A stretch of DNA of 64,000 bases. It comes from Moniliella sp. 'wahieum'. Taxonomy: Eukaryota; Basidiomycota; Moniliellomycetes; Moniliellales; Moniliellaceae. The translations under genes were made by a program, and so were the position numbers. The stretch is taken from positions 903,205 to 967,204 of the forward strand of contig RSEE01000014.1 in assembly GCA_003971905.1 (NCBI GenBank), read 5' to 3'. Position 1 is the first letter of the stretch. Each line of letters begins with the position of its first letter. Below are positions 53,536 to 63,144 of this stretch, piece after piece. Below the pieces are notes generated by a model. That model was given only the letters and a program-made list of their open reading frames with translations, was not told the origin of the DNA and did no database searches.

Positions 53536-55189
53536 CTTAGCTGTGATTGGATGCGTGCTTGTAGGCTTTCTAACCGGCTGGTTGGATGGGCTGGCATCGA
53601 TCCAGAACTACTAGATTTATAGGCAGGGTAGGTATTTTTTAGGTGTAGAATGCATTCGAAGATCGCTGGGAAGCGATGACACGGCAACCACTGTTAGGTG
53701 TGACGTCAGACGGAAGCACCACAACGTAGTAGAGCAGCGAGCGGTTCAAAAAGTGGCAGGTTAGTGTGTGAGGGGAGTGTGCACTAGGAGACGTGGCCAA
53801 GTCAGCAGCAGCATAGGGTTAGCGAGAGACACAGAAAATGTGCGACGGACTCACGGGTCAGGCGATGAAGACGGCCAGTAGCGAGGCAAGCGGGATGAAG
53901 TCGGAATGTACACTGATAGGGCGAACAAGGTAGGAACAGCGTTGGCATATAACAGAAGGGACTTACGACCGCGAAACAGGTCAGTGAGTTGAGGCGAGCA
54001 AGGCGAGATGAACCAACCGGGGATTCCGTGCATGCAGCTGGGCAGACAGTGTCAGTGGGCAGGATATAACTTCAAGCGCGAAGTACGGGGGACGACGATA
54101 GCAAAAGGCAGACCAGCCAAGCGAGAGAACCACAGTCGAGTCAAAAAGTGAGAAGACGGACAAGGGTGGGCCGAAGGCGAGCGAAACGGTGCATGCACGT
54201 CACGCATGCGACCCACAAGGTCAGCAGAAGTGAGGGGAATGCGGAGGAAGCGGGCACGTACGATGACACTGCGGACCAGAGGTGAAACGAGGGCAAGAGA
54301 CCCGCGAGGGGAGTCTGTGTAGGCGGGGTCAGCCACAGAGCTCTGGCGGGCAAAAGAACACGTACGACAAAAGCAATGCAGACAGTGAGAGGGGGACGGG
54401 GCGAGAGGCAGAGGGGGCGTCCAACAGCGATACTGACGAGGCGAGGAGGACGGAGTGTGGCGGGAGAGGTGCAAGCAGCAACTGGTGATATTGATGGCCA
54501 GGGGAAGAAGATGGTGCTTTGCGCCGTGGCACAGAGCACTCTGCGATGTGTTGCTGCAGAGATGGGATACTGGTGTTACGGGCGCAATGAGAGGGGCGGT
54601 GGTGAAGAGACAGGATGCAACCACAGAGGAGCAGGAGGTTAAAAGGAGGCGCGCGTGTGGCGCAGCCAATCTGTGCGCACAGGCCAATCTGGGCCACGCC
54701 AGGGGCCTAGGTAAGCTATAGTATATATGTCTAACGCCTCACACTAGCGGCCCCCGCAGCAGTGTTCGAGGTCTAATCATCTAATCAAGAGCGCCATTTT
54801 GACTTTGCCTATTTGCGACTTGCTGTGGTACTAGTTGTCTGTTTCGACGGTGACTGGCTTCATCGAACGCGGCGCACTTGCGGCCTCTCTAGCCCCGAGA
54901 CTCCAAGGGCTCCCCGAAGGTTGCTGATGCGCGCGTAAGTCAACGACTAGTGGCCTTGTCCAGTAGCCCTCGTCCTGCTTCCTACCACCAACGCCTATCT
55001 CTCGCCCGCAATCGATCGCCTACGCTACTGTCCCAAACGCTTCAGCAATTTGCGGTCTCCATAACCGGGTGAATCGCTATACAGGTCACGATTATCCTCA
55101 CTTGAGCTTTACTAGTGACTAGTGACCTGTGGTGTTACATCAAGTGTACGTCAAGCTTCAAGTGAATGGGCACCACATGACTTTTTACA
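53536..55189. other. Unassigned region right of element B
   Basis: About 1.65 kb without a recognised gene. The longest frame is 54052-54687 on the minus strand (211 codons), Ser/Leu/Arg-rich, with no domain. The G/A-rich plus-strand bias from 53640 to 54650 suggests an old element or a transcribed non-coding unit. Confidence 0.35.
55111..55128. repeat. Heptad tract (AGTGACT)n
   Basis: Two and a half units with an AGTGACT core, members of the dispersed heptad family. Confidence 0.6.
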
Positions 55190-55228
55190 AGCTGGGGCGA
55201 AGCCCCAGCTGCCGGGCCGTAGGCCCGG
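55190..55228. other. Double perfect GC hairpin
   Basis: Two adjacent perfect inverted repeats: 55190-55198 pairs with 55202-55210 around a GAA loop (9 bp), and 55212-55218 pairs with 55222-55228 around a GTA loop (7 bp). A single base separates them. The layout resembles mobile GC clusters or double-hairpin elements known from fungal mitochondrial DNA, but the flanks are not AT-rich. Confidence 0.75.
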
Positions 55229-55258
55229 TGGTCGCCTGTGACTTGTTATGTTCAACGT

Positions 55259-55468
55259 TCACGCAAGATGCACCAAAGTGCTTGCGATATACGGTGAGAC
55301 GAACCGCATCAGTATGGTCTGTGGTTTCGACCAGGGGCTATCGTCCCTGATCGAGGTGAAGGAGAGCTCCGGTGTTGAACCATTCCATTTAGCTTTTGTG
55401 TTGGCTTTGTCCATGATCTCCGCAGCCCTAAGGTATAGCCTCTGTTGCTCTTTCATGCTCCCTTGCAT
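55259..55468 (-). CDS. Hypothetical frame, possible exon
   Basis: A 69-codon frame on the minus strand with an Lys/Glu/Ala-rich helical start (KEQQRLYLRAAEIMDKANTK). The frame stays open upstream to about 55510. It has a globular composition but no recognised domain. It might be the end of a minus-strand gene or element extending to about 56040. Confidence 0.2.
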   Translation of the reverse strand: MQGSMKEQQRLYLRAAEIMDKANTKAKWNGSTPELSFTSIRDDSPWSKPQTILMRFVSPYIASTLVHLA

Positions 55469-56232
55469 TAGGCGTGTCGTTGGCTGGCGTATTCGACCAT
55501 CATACTGCCAACACTATAGTGCTACCGCATCACCCATCAGGGTGGCCATCTGGACTGCTCCACTCTCATCTTCAGATAGGGGATCACGAATGTAATACGC
55601 CTTGGAAGAGCATCAACGAAGCGGGAGAGCGTGCGTCTCTGGGAGAGGGGGCAAGTTTTAAGGTTAGAGGGGACAAGGGTTAAGGTTAGAGAGGGCCGCG
55701 ATCGTCTGCCGGACCTGTGACAAAAAAAGCACCCAGCAATCCATATCATATGTACAACCCATCTCGCCCATAATTTTACCAAGTCGCCACCGCCATGTTT
55801 CGACGTCGGCTCACCAAAATGCCGACCGATGGAACGAGCCGCACGCGTGCACAATAGGACAGACGCATCTGCTGTACCTTTTCCCGCGGCCTGGTTCACC
55901 ATGAAGCAGGACGAGAGGTTGCTGTACCAGTTCCCTGCTTGCCCAGTTCGACCGATGTCCGGTTTCATGCACTCAAGCACACGAAGGTGCGCAGGTACAG
56001 CCAAAACGTGGTGCTGGGTGCGAGGATGGGGGCCAATCACGCCATTGACGAGGTGGCCGAAGATGCGAGCATGCCCCCAGCCACCTGACGCATGCTCGCC
56101 TTCCCCTGTGCTTCCGTGCCTCCTCGCCTGTAGACACTACCATGGCCGAGGACGACTTATGCCAGACGTAGCCCAGTGTTTCCTTTGGACCACCCTCAAG
56201 AGCCACGGGCGTGTCCTTTGCCCCGCGGGCGC

Positions 56233-57920
56233 ATGACAACCCGCTCGGCGCCCCGAATGAGCGTGTCGAGCAAATCCGCAACCAAGAGACTGATATTCAT
56301 CAGCGATCTCAACACGGAGGGTATCCCTGGCGCAGAGGGCACCAATATCCGAGCTAGGGGTTTGTTGGCTAACCTAAAGACTGGGGTTGGGAAGGATGTG
56401 CGCTCTATGCTTGTGGCTCTCCATTCGCGGCACTCCCCATCCTCGAGACCGGAAAAAAGAGGCCAACGATGAGAAGGAGTTCACGTTTCCGGTTCCGCTT
56501 TATGACGCTATCGTCGCGGCAGCCGACCTGCATGGTTTGCTTCCAGGACATGGTACCCGGCTGCGGGCAGGCCAGGGCGCAGTTCATGGTACGTCCCACA
56601 GCCTTGGTTGATATACGGTTTAGACGCTGACCATGCCTGTTATGGCTGGAATAGTACCGGCGACCCAGACTGCATACCGACTGATCGAACGCCTTTCGAG
56701 ACTCGGCCCCGACAGCGCCATGGTCGCGACGCGACCGAAGCTCCATCTCCTCCTGGCGCATACGTCTGATGCGCTCAAATTGTTCGGCCCTCTCCAGAAC
56801 ACAGACTCTGCCAGATTCGAGGATCGCGTGAAGCACATCCGTGCGTCCGTTGCCCATTGCAACTTCCAGAACCTCCCGCGTGACACCTTGTACAACGTCA
56901 TGGTCGCAGAGAAGATTCTGCACCACTCTTCACCGGGGTACGATGTGTCTAGTGACGGCTCGGTGGTGGATCGGCCTGGGGCTCCTCCCGGGGTGCTGGA
57001 GCAAGGGAAGGAAGAGCCCGACTACAACTCTGATGGCATGGGTTAGTGCTGGCCCCAGCCAAGAACCAATCCTCGGTGGGTTGCAACAACCTCACCGACA
57101 GGAGCTGGGTCGTTTCCAGTTGGCGGACCGTGTCAGGTGCGGGCGCAGTACCTGGTGGGCAAGGCGGCTGTTATCGCTACAGGGGAGATGATCCGTGTGG
57201 GGATGAACGTGAAGACGATCGGCCAGAAGTCGGCCGAGTACAGCGCGTCCGCCGACTTTGTTATTGGCAAAATCCTCCGGATTGGGCGCGATCCGTTGGA
57301 TGAGAAGGCTGCCTGGGTCGGGTACAGGCCGTACATCATCACGGGTAGCACGCATCGCTCAGGCTGCCGCATTGTCCGCGAACTCGATGATGGTGATGCT
57401 CCTGAAGAGTTGCCCTATTGACGGTGAGCACCGATGAGTGCTGAATCCTCCGCTGCGTGACGATTGCTCATCAAGTACTGACACTGGGACATTCACCACA
57501 GGATGTTGCAGCGAGGCGCCTCTCCAGCACGCCTGCACCAAGAAGTGCATGATAGAGCAGGACGGCCAGAAAGTACTGGTGCACAACTACGAGAAGGACC
57601 CGATCTCGGGGGAGAACGAGGCGATTGAGTACTTCATCCCGGCGGCGTCTCATTTTAAAGCCAAGAACGGGAAGCGGCTGGTATTGAACGAATACGCTAT
57701 GCGAAGTCCACCACACCACAAGCCGCACATGGACTTGAGGATCAGCTGGAAGTCCCCCAAACTGAGCGCCAACGCGCTGAGCAAAGACGTGGCCCAGAGG
57801 ATTGCAACGAACGGTGCCATGCACCTGTGGGACAAGCGCGCCAAGAAGAAAGCACCTGCCGTGGCTGCTGTCGGAGGAGGGGGCAAGAGCGACGACTCTT
57901 CGGACAGTGACAGTGATTGA
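56233..57920 (+). CDS. Unknown protein resembling the tail of KDZ-type transposase genes
   Basis: A multi-exon frame of uncertain structure. Segments on the plus strand are 56233-56590 (weak), 56650-57040, 57137-57420 and 57500-57920. The second contains RPKLHLLLAH, then LFGPLQN, RFEDRVKHIR, NFQNLPRDT in that order. From memory this recalls the block in basidiomycete KDZ transposase-associated genes (PKxHLL, FGP, E-x-FN, N-x-QxPxRD). The fourth contains a Cys/His segment LQHACTKKC and ends in a basic patch KRAKKK and a Ser/Asp-rich acidic tail stopping at 57920. Likely introns run from about 56589 to 56652 and 57042 to 57136. No catalytic DDE region is visible, so it is either a remnant or a domesticated piece. 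The assignment is a pattern resemblance, not a firm homology. Confidence 0.42.
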
Positions 57921-58325
57921 TGCGAGAACCAAATGGACATGCATTGCGCGATGAGGATGAGTATAGGTTTGGTGGCAGTCGTCAGTCATCAGTAGCCAGG
58001 CCACAGGGTGGTGCGCATCCCGGACCCATCAGCCGGAACCTCTCGAGACGTGAGATCTGAGATGGGGCCATGGGCGGCGCTTTGATATGATGCGAAGCTT
58101 CTTTTGCCGGCGAACGAGCCAGGTGACGGATAACTGTCATGCGTCCCATGCGCAGGGGCATGGCCGAAGCGAAGGGGCGGTTATGGAGTAAGAGGCCAGA
58201 CGGTGAGGCGTGGGTTGCAGCCCCAAATGCCTGTCGCCACAAGCGTCGGGTTTCTGCCACCGGCCTCTTCAGCCCCACTCCGCTTATCCAGCCCATCTAC
58301 CCATTTTCCAATCCCGCCATGACCC
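57921..58325. other. Spacer upstream of the mitochondrial carrier
   Basis: About 400 bp. It must contain the promoter and perhaps a missed first exon of the carrier. A frame from 58139 is open through it but shows no carrier-like sequence. Confidence 0.35.
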
Positions 58326-59280
58326 ATGTTTCAATTTTTCACACCCGCCCGTGTGGCGTCGTCCGTGCTGACCTGTCCGCTCGACGTGGTCAAAACACAG
58401 CTCCAGGCTCAGGCTGCTTATCCGGCCATTCGCCCTCACCCGGTGCGCGCACCCCTCCCGTCAGCCCTGCGCATCAGTGCCGCACGCATCATCGTCGCTC
58501 GGATCTGGGCTCGCGATGGCGTCCGCGGCTTTTACCATGGCCTAGGCCCTGCCATCCTTGGCTACTTGCCCTCCTGGGCCATCTACTTTACCCTCTACGA
58601 CCATGCCAAGCGTCACTGGTCCCGTGCCCCCTCAATCCCAATGGCCAGATGGGTGGGCATGTGATGAGCGCGCTGCTGGCTGGTGTGGCCACACACGGCC
58701 ATTTCGTCTCCGGTTTGGGTGGTCAAGACACGTTTTATGCCAGGCCTTACCGCGGGAGGGAGAGGCGCGGTACCGTCACACGGTGGATGCGTTTGTCCGC
58801 ATTGCTCGCAACGAAGGCGTCACGGCATTTTACAAGGGATTGGTGCCGTCGCTACTAGGCACGGTACATGTAGCGGCCCAGTTCCCGCTGTACGACAAGC
58901 TGAAGAACTTGATGGCTCAGTGCCGACACCCACGCGACACCGACCCGCTCTCGTCCCAAGAAATCCTCGCCTGCTCCTCCATCTCGAAACTGTTCGCTTC
59001 GTGCCTTACTTATCCCCACGAGGTGCTGCGTACTCGGCTGCAGATGCAGGGCAACTGCATGCCCCCTCCAGTCCCTACGACTACACAATTGGCTTTGGCC
59101 GATACAGGCCGAATGCCCCCACCTAAACAAGGCATGGTGACCATGGCCAAAGCAATCTGGAAACATGAGCGAATGACAGGATTCTACAAGGGAATGGGCA
59201 TCAACCTGTTCAGAACGCTGCCCAATTCAGCTTTGACTCTTCTCACGTACGTGATACCCCCAATCCAACTCCCTTCCTGA
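58326..59280 (+). CDS. Mitochondrial carrier family protein, NAD+ transporter (NDT1/YIA6)-like
   Basis: A six-helix inner-membrane carrier. The three signature repeats are present in order: CPLDVVKTQLQAQ near 58375, SPVWVVKTRFM near 58710, and YPHEVLRTRLQMQG near 59010. Trp replaces the acidic residue in the second. That feature and GTVHVAAQFPLYDKLK near 58860 fit the NAD+/pyrimidine nucleotide/folate subgroup, best the NDT1 type. FYHGLGPAILGYLPSWAIYF and FYKGMGINLFRTLPNSALTLLTY are the usual even-helix ends. The start at 58326 leaves the first helix short, so an upstream exon or an indel is likely. The frame breaks near 58660, 58720 and 58755. Confidence 0.82.
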
Positions 59281-59971
59281 TCGGGCATCTGCGTCTATAA
59301 TGTGGTGCGTCTTCTCGTTACCAGGTACGAGCTTATAATGCAACACCTCCACACCGACCCGCCTCATCAATTCGCAGCCGCCTCTTGATGTCGCCTTATA
59401 GTCTGCATTTTGGCCTCCTCGCGTTGAGTTCGGAGTGGGGTCTATTGTTTTTCTTATCAAATCTGTAGATGGAACCGTGATATCGTGATACGACTGCTCG
59501 ACCAAACGACTTCTTTGGCGGCACGAATGTAACGTCGAGTCGTGACTAGTATTGGCATGACTTTTGACCTCTCTCATGTGCTGGTGAACGTGCCCTGCAC
59601 CTACTCCCCACGATTTTCAACGCAACGCGCATTGATTATTCACGGATCGATCAGCCCTGACTGCCAAAGGAAAGGGGGGGGGCGGGGGAAGGCACGTCTG
59701 TCTACTTCTCCTTGATTCACCCGGTTGGAAGGTTAGCAACCTGGTATAGTGGTAAAGGGCTTTCGGTTCTCAAACGCTGGCACTAAAGGTGATGGGAAAT
59801 TCGCTGTCGGCCTCATGGAACCGTGCAGGTGAACGATGTGTGGGTACTGGGGCATGCAGAGCACGACCAGCAGAGTATAAAATACAGGTCAAGATGGGCG
59901 TTATCCGAGGGCCTTGGTCCAGTGGATAGGGTCCACACCCATCCTAGATGGTCGAGATGCGGGAGGAAGAG
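59281..59971. other. Convergent spacer between carrier and CCDC137-like gene
   Basis: About 690 bp, the 3' regions of two convergent genes. A tRNA-like A-box stretch near 59750 lacks a T arm and is not called. Confidence 0.4.
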
Positions 59972-60879
59972 TTAACCTTGGTGCTTGAGCATCTTGCGCT
60001 CCTTGTGCAGGCGATAGGCCTGGACAGCGCGCTGACGCTCTGTTCCATTTGCTCCTTCTTGGAGTCAGATGCAGCCTGCTTCTTGGCCAAAGCAGCCAGC
60101 TTGCCCAGCTGAAGCGAAGCGTGCTTCGGCGACTTGACGCACCCCGCGGCGCTGGGTGCCGATTCAAACTCACGTTCGGGTGTTCGTGACGGTCGTGGCG
60201 CAACGCTTCCCGTTGTGCTTTCAAGTTTCTTCTCTCTCTCTCTGGCTTCGGCCGCTTGAGCTTTGGCTTTACGCCCTCCCTTCCTGCCCAAAACTTTCTC
60301 TTCCCGTGCGCCTCTCGCGCAGCAACCTTGGCTCGCGCCTTGCGTTTCTCTCCCCGCCCGGAGCGGGGCCACCTTCCGAACCGCCTGGGACACCTCGAAT
60401 TTGTACGCATCCTCTACGCGGCGGTTGAACTGGAACAGACTCTCTCCCGGACGGATCTTGAGTTTGGACGGGTCGATGACCTCGTCCTGAGGTTGTTGCT
60501 CCTGTCATCGGCTTGAAGTGGATGCAGAGGGCGAATGACTAAGCTTAGCTTTCTTGCTGGCCGGGGTGGCGTCCGAGGCGGATGCAGCGGGCTGGAGCTG
60601 TGCCGTGCGCTTTTTTGCCTGGGCCTCCGCTTCGCGCTTCCGCCGTTGGTGGTACGACTCGCGAATTTGACGCGCATTGAGGATGCTGAGCTGCCTTGGG
60701 CACGTCTTCGAATCGAATGTCCTGACTGCCCTTGGGCGCCCAGTCGGACCCGCTGGGAGGAAACGAAGAGAACGAGGGGAACGAGGTCAGAGCAGAGAGC
60801 GAGCGCAAAAGAAGAGCAGACACGTACGACGCCTCCTTGTCCGACTTGCGCGCCGAGAAACTTTTTCTCTTGGCGGCAT
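59972..60879 (-). CDS. CCDC137-like nucleolar-type basic protein
   Basis: A small, highly basic protein. The Met at 60879 begins MPPKRKSFSARKSDKEA once a single A is added to the run at 60870-60871. An intron follows from about 60830 to 60760 (GTACGT..CAG). The next exon starts SGSDWAPKGSQDIRFEDVPKA, then LNARQIRESYHQRRKREAEA and LKIRPGESLFQFNRRVEDA near 60440. Lys/Arg/Ala coiled-coil segments follow, and the C-terminal block ERQRAVQAYRLHKERK ends in a TAA at 59972. Three of these blocks match the order and spacing of human CCDC137 as I recall it (EIPFR, the KxGES-x-RM region, and ERERAVQAYR). Function in fungi is unknown; nucleolar or chromatin association is inferred from the family. Three frame breaks are present. 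Confidence 0.6.
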
Positions 60880-61866
60880 GGCGAATGGTGGGGGTGGGGG
60901 GCGGGGGGGCGAGGCCTAAGATGCGAGGCTGTAGCGGCGCGTGAGCCGGCTGGCAGCGACTCAAGCTTGAATTTCCACTTGAAGCGGCCCTCGAAAAAAT
61001 CAATTGCACCGAGCGGGTGCCACAACGACATTGGAAACGAACTCGATTTGAAAAATGCAATGTTCAAAACTACTCCTGGGCAGACCAAGACTGGCTAAAA
61101 CGTCGGGTATGCAAGTGAGGCGAAGCTTGTTAAAGGACAACCAGCCCCGGTGCGCATGGTGGATGGGTAGCACGATCCCCACGCGCCCATCCGCGCCCCG
61201 TGCGCTGCCGAACAGTTGCCTCGCACCCCAGCATCAGATGCACTCATGCGATGCATCAACAAGCACCAGCCGCTCAGGCGCAACACGCCCGGTTTTCTTC
61301 GCTTTGTCCCGCTGTCGGGGGGACGGACAGGGTGGAATCAGACCGGCCATGGTGAATGGTAGATGGCTGTGTGCCCCAGACATGCCACGACCCGAAGGGG
61401 TGGGGTTGGATTGGGTCCATATATGGGAGCGCCCACGTCGCCCGACCGCCGACCCCATGCACCAGCGTCTCTCCTACCTATCTACCTACCAACATCCCTC
61501 GTCCAACCGCAGCAAAGCGGCCCACGGCGTGTCTCGCGCGCCAAGATCCGGATCAATTGGATGGGATGGGATGGATGGAATCGATTGAATTCGGGTTCGT
61601 GTGAGGGTATTAGGATCAATGTGCCTCACTCCGAGTCTCGATTGAATATTGAATGTGGATCTTCTTTACCATCCCAGAACGATGAATGTGCGGTAGGGGT
61701 GGGTCGTAACAGGGTCAGTAGAGGGAGCTGAAGAAGCATGTCCGATGACTTTGATGGGTCGGCGGCCTGGCGCTTCGCCTTGGTACAGCAGCGCGGTACA
61801 ATGTAATCCTGGTGGGCTCCATATTATCGCGTTGGCTCTCCGGTGCTTAATTAAGCAATAGGTTAA
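60880..61866. other. Spacer right of the CCDC137-like gene
   Basis: About 1 kb with the promoter of the minus-strand gene and no recognised gene. Overlapping open frames on both strands at 61090-61600 show no domain. Confidence 0.4.
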
Positions 61867-62409
61867 ATGAGTGTCAAACCACCAAACCGCGCTGGCTTGT
61901 CCGGCGCCCACCATCCGGCTGCGCTTGGTACGATGGCCGCCGCATCCGCCGCGGCGGAAGGATCGACGCGCTGCCGGACATGGTACGACCATCCGCTCGC
62001 TTCCCCCACCAGCCTGCCATCCCTCACGTCCACCGACCAGCAGGTCCAGCACGGCGCCAGCCTATTTCACGCACTGTTCTCCCTCGCCCCTGCTGCCCCC
62101 TCCAGCTCCCTGCCTTTGCCCCGTAGGCACCCCGATCTCCCCCCGCACGAACAGGCTCGACAGCTGTGCTTGGAACCTCCCTGTTCAGCTGCGTTGAGAT
62201 GCTTTCATCTCGTTGCCTCCGCCCAGCCGGGCGAGCCAGCCGGCGAGGCAGCCGCCGCGCGGAGCCGCCCTACATCCTGCTCTTTACCGCTATCTCGGGA
62301 CGAGTTCTACGATGAGCTCCGCGGGGGCGATCGAATTGAGCTCTGGAAACAGCTCCTTGACCAATTCGTCATCGGGGTGATGCTCCGCATCCAAGATGCA
62401 CTGCATTGA
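61867..62409 (+). CDS. Hypothetical protein, 180 codons
   Basis: A frame from the Met at 61867 to the TGA at 62409. The N-terminal two thirds are Ala/Ser/Pro-rich. The last 30 residues (RDEFYDELRGGDRIELWKQ, then LLDQFVIGVMLRIQDALH) look like an amphipathic helical end. No known domain is recognised. It lies alone between minus-strand genes. It may be a real small gene or a first exon. Confidence 0.35.
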   Translation: MSVKPPNRAGLSGAHHPAALGTMAAASAAAEGSTRCRTWYDHPLASPTSLPSLTSTDQQVQHGASLFHALFSLAPAAPSSSLPLPRRHPDLPPHEQARQLCLEPPCSAALRCFHLVASAQPGEPAGEAAAARSRPTSCSLPLSRDEFYDELRGGDRIELWKQLLDQFVIGVMLRIQDALH

Positions 62410-63144
62410 CATTCGGTTCGTCCTCCCTCACACCCAAAGCAGTGAAGGCTCACCCCCCATTCCAACTCTTCTCTCCTGACTAGCTACGTCCCCACCTGGA
62501 GCACTGTAATTCCCTGCTTCTCATCCATCGACATCTGTCTTCCCCGTTGGGTCCGGAGGCTCGTTATGCGGCACGCCCGTGTCCAGCTGGGCGAATCCGG
62601 TAAGCCGGGGGAATGGGAATTGGAGAGCATGCTTCTGTGATTGCTCTGCCGCAAGCCCTATGGCTGTGGTGTGCATGGAATTTCACGTTGGAGCGAGGAG
62701 GGAGCATGTGCTCCCCTCATCATGGCAGAGAAAGTACGTTTTGCACAGAGATCGTGCCACGAATGCGGGGCCAAGCGGCATGATGAGACGGCGGCCTTAG
62801 GCGGATCATCTCCGCTGGGCGACTGATCTGCACTCCGGCCGGCGCCTCTGCTGTACTTTGACCAGCTCCTCTTGTGCTTCTTTGGATCCACACACCTCGC
62901 GCGCGCGCCTTGTGGATCGCGTCCTAGTCGTCAACCAGCATGTGACACCAGGTAATGATGTTGCGGACGAGGGCGGCCAGTGCTGCCGATCCAACCCGCC
63001 AGTCCGATGACCTACTTGCTTCTTCCACCTTTCTACCCGCTCTCACCCCGGCCTATCAGGCTCGCCACGCGAGACTGGTTAGCATTCGACAAAAATGCAT
63101 TTTCAAATGTAGCATTCCTCAGAGCAAGGGGCGGAGGGAAACAA
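62410..63144. other. Spacer between hypothetical frame and URA4
   Basis: About 730 bp without a recognised gene. Short frames at 62579-62800 show no domain. Confidence 0.35.

Noticed and set aside
54052-54687. 211-codon minus-strand frame rich in Ser and Leu
   Set aside because: Opposite strand of a purine-biased region. No domain, and similar-length frames exist in other phases.
59740-59830. tRNA-like stretch with an A-box-like TGGTATAGTGG
   Set aside because: No T arm with GGTTCGA and no pairing acceptor ends could be found.
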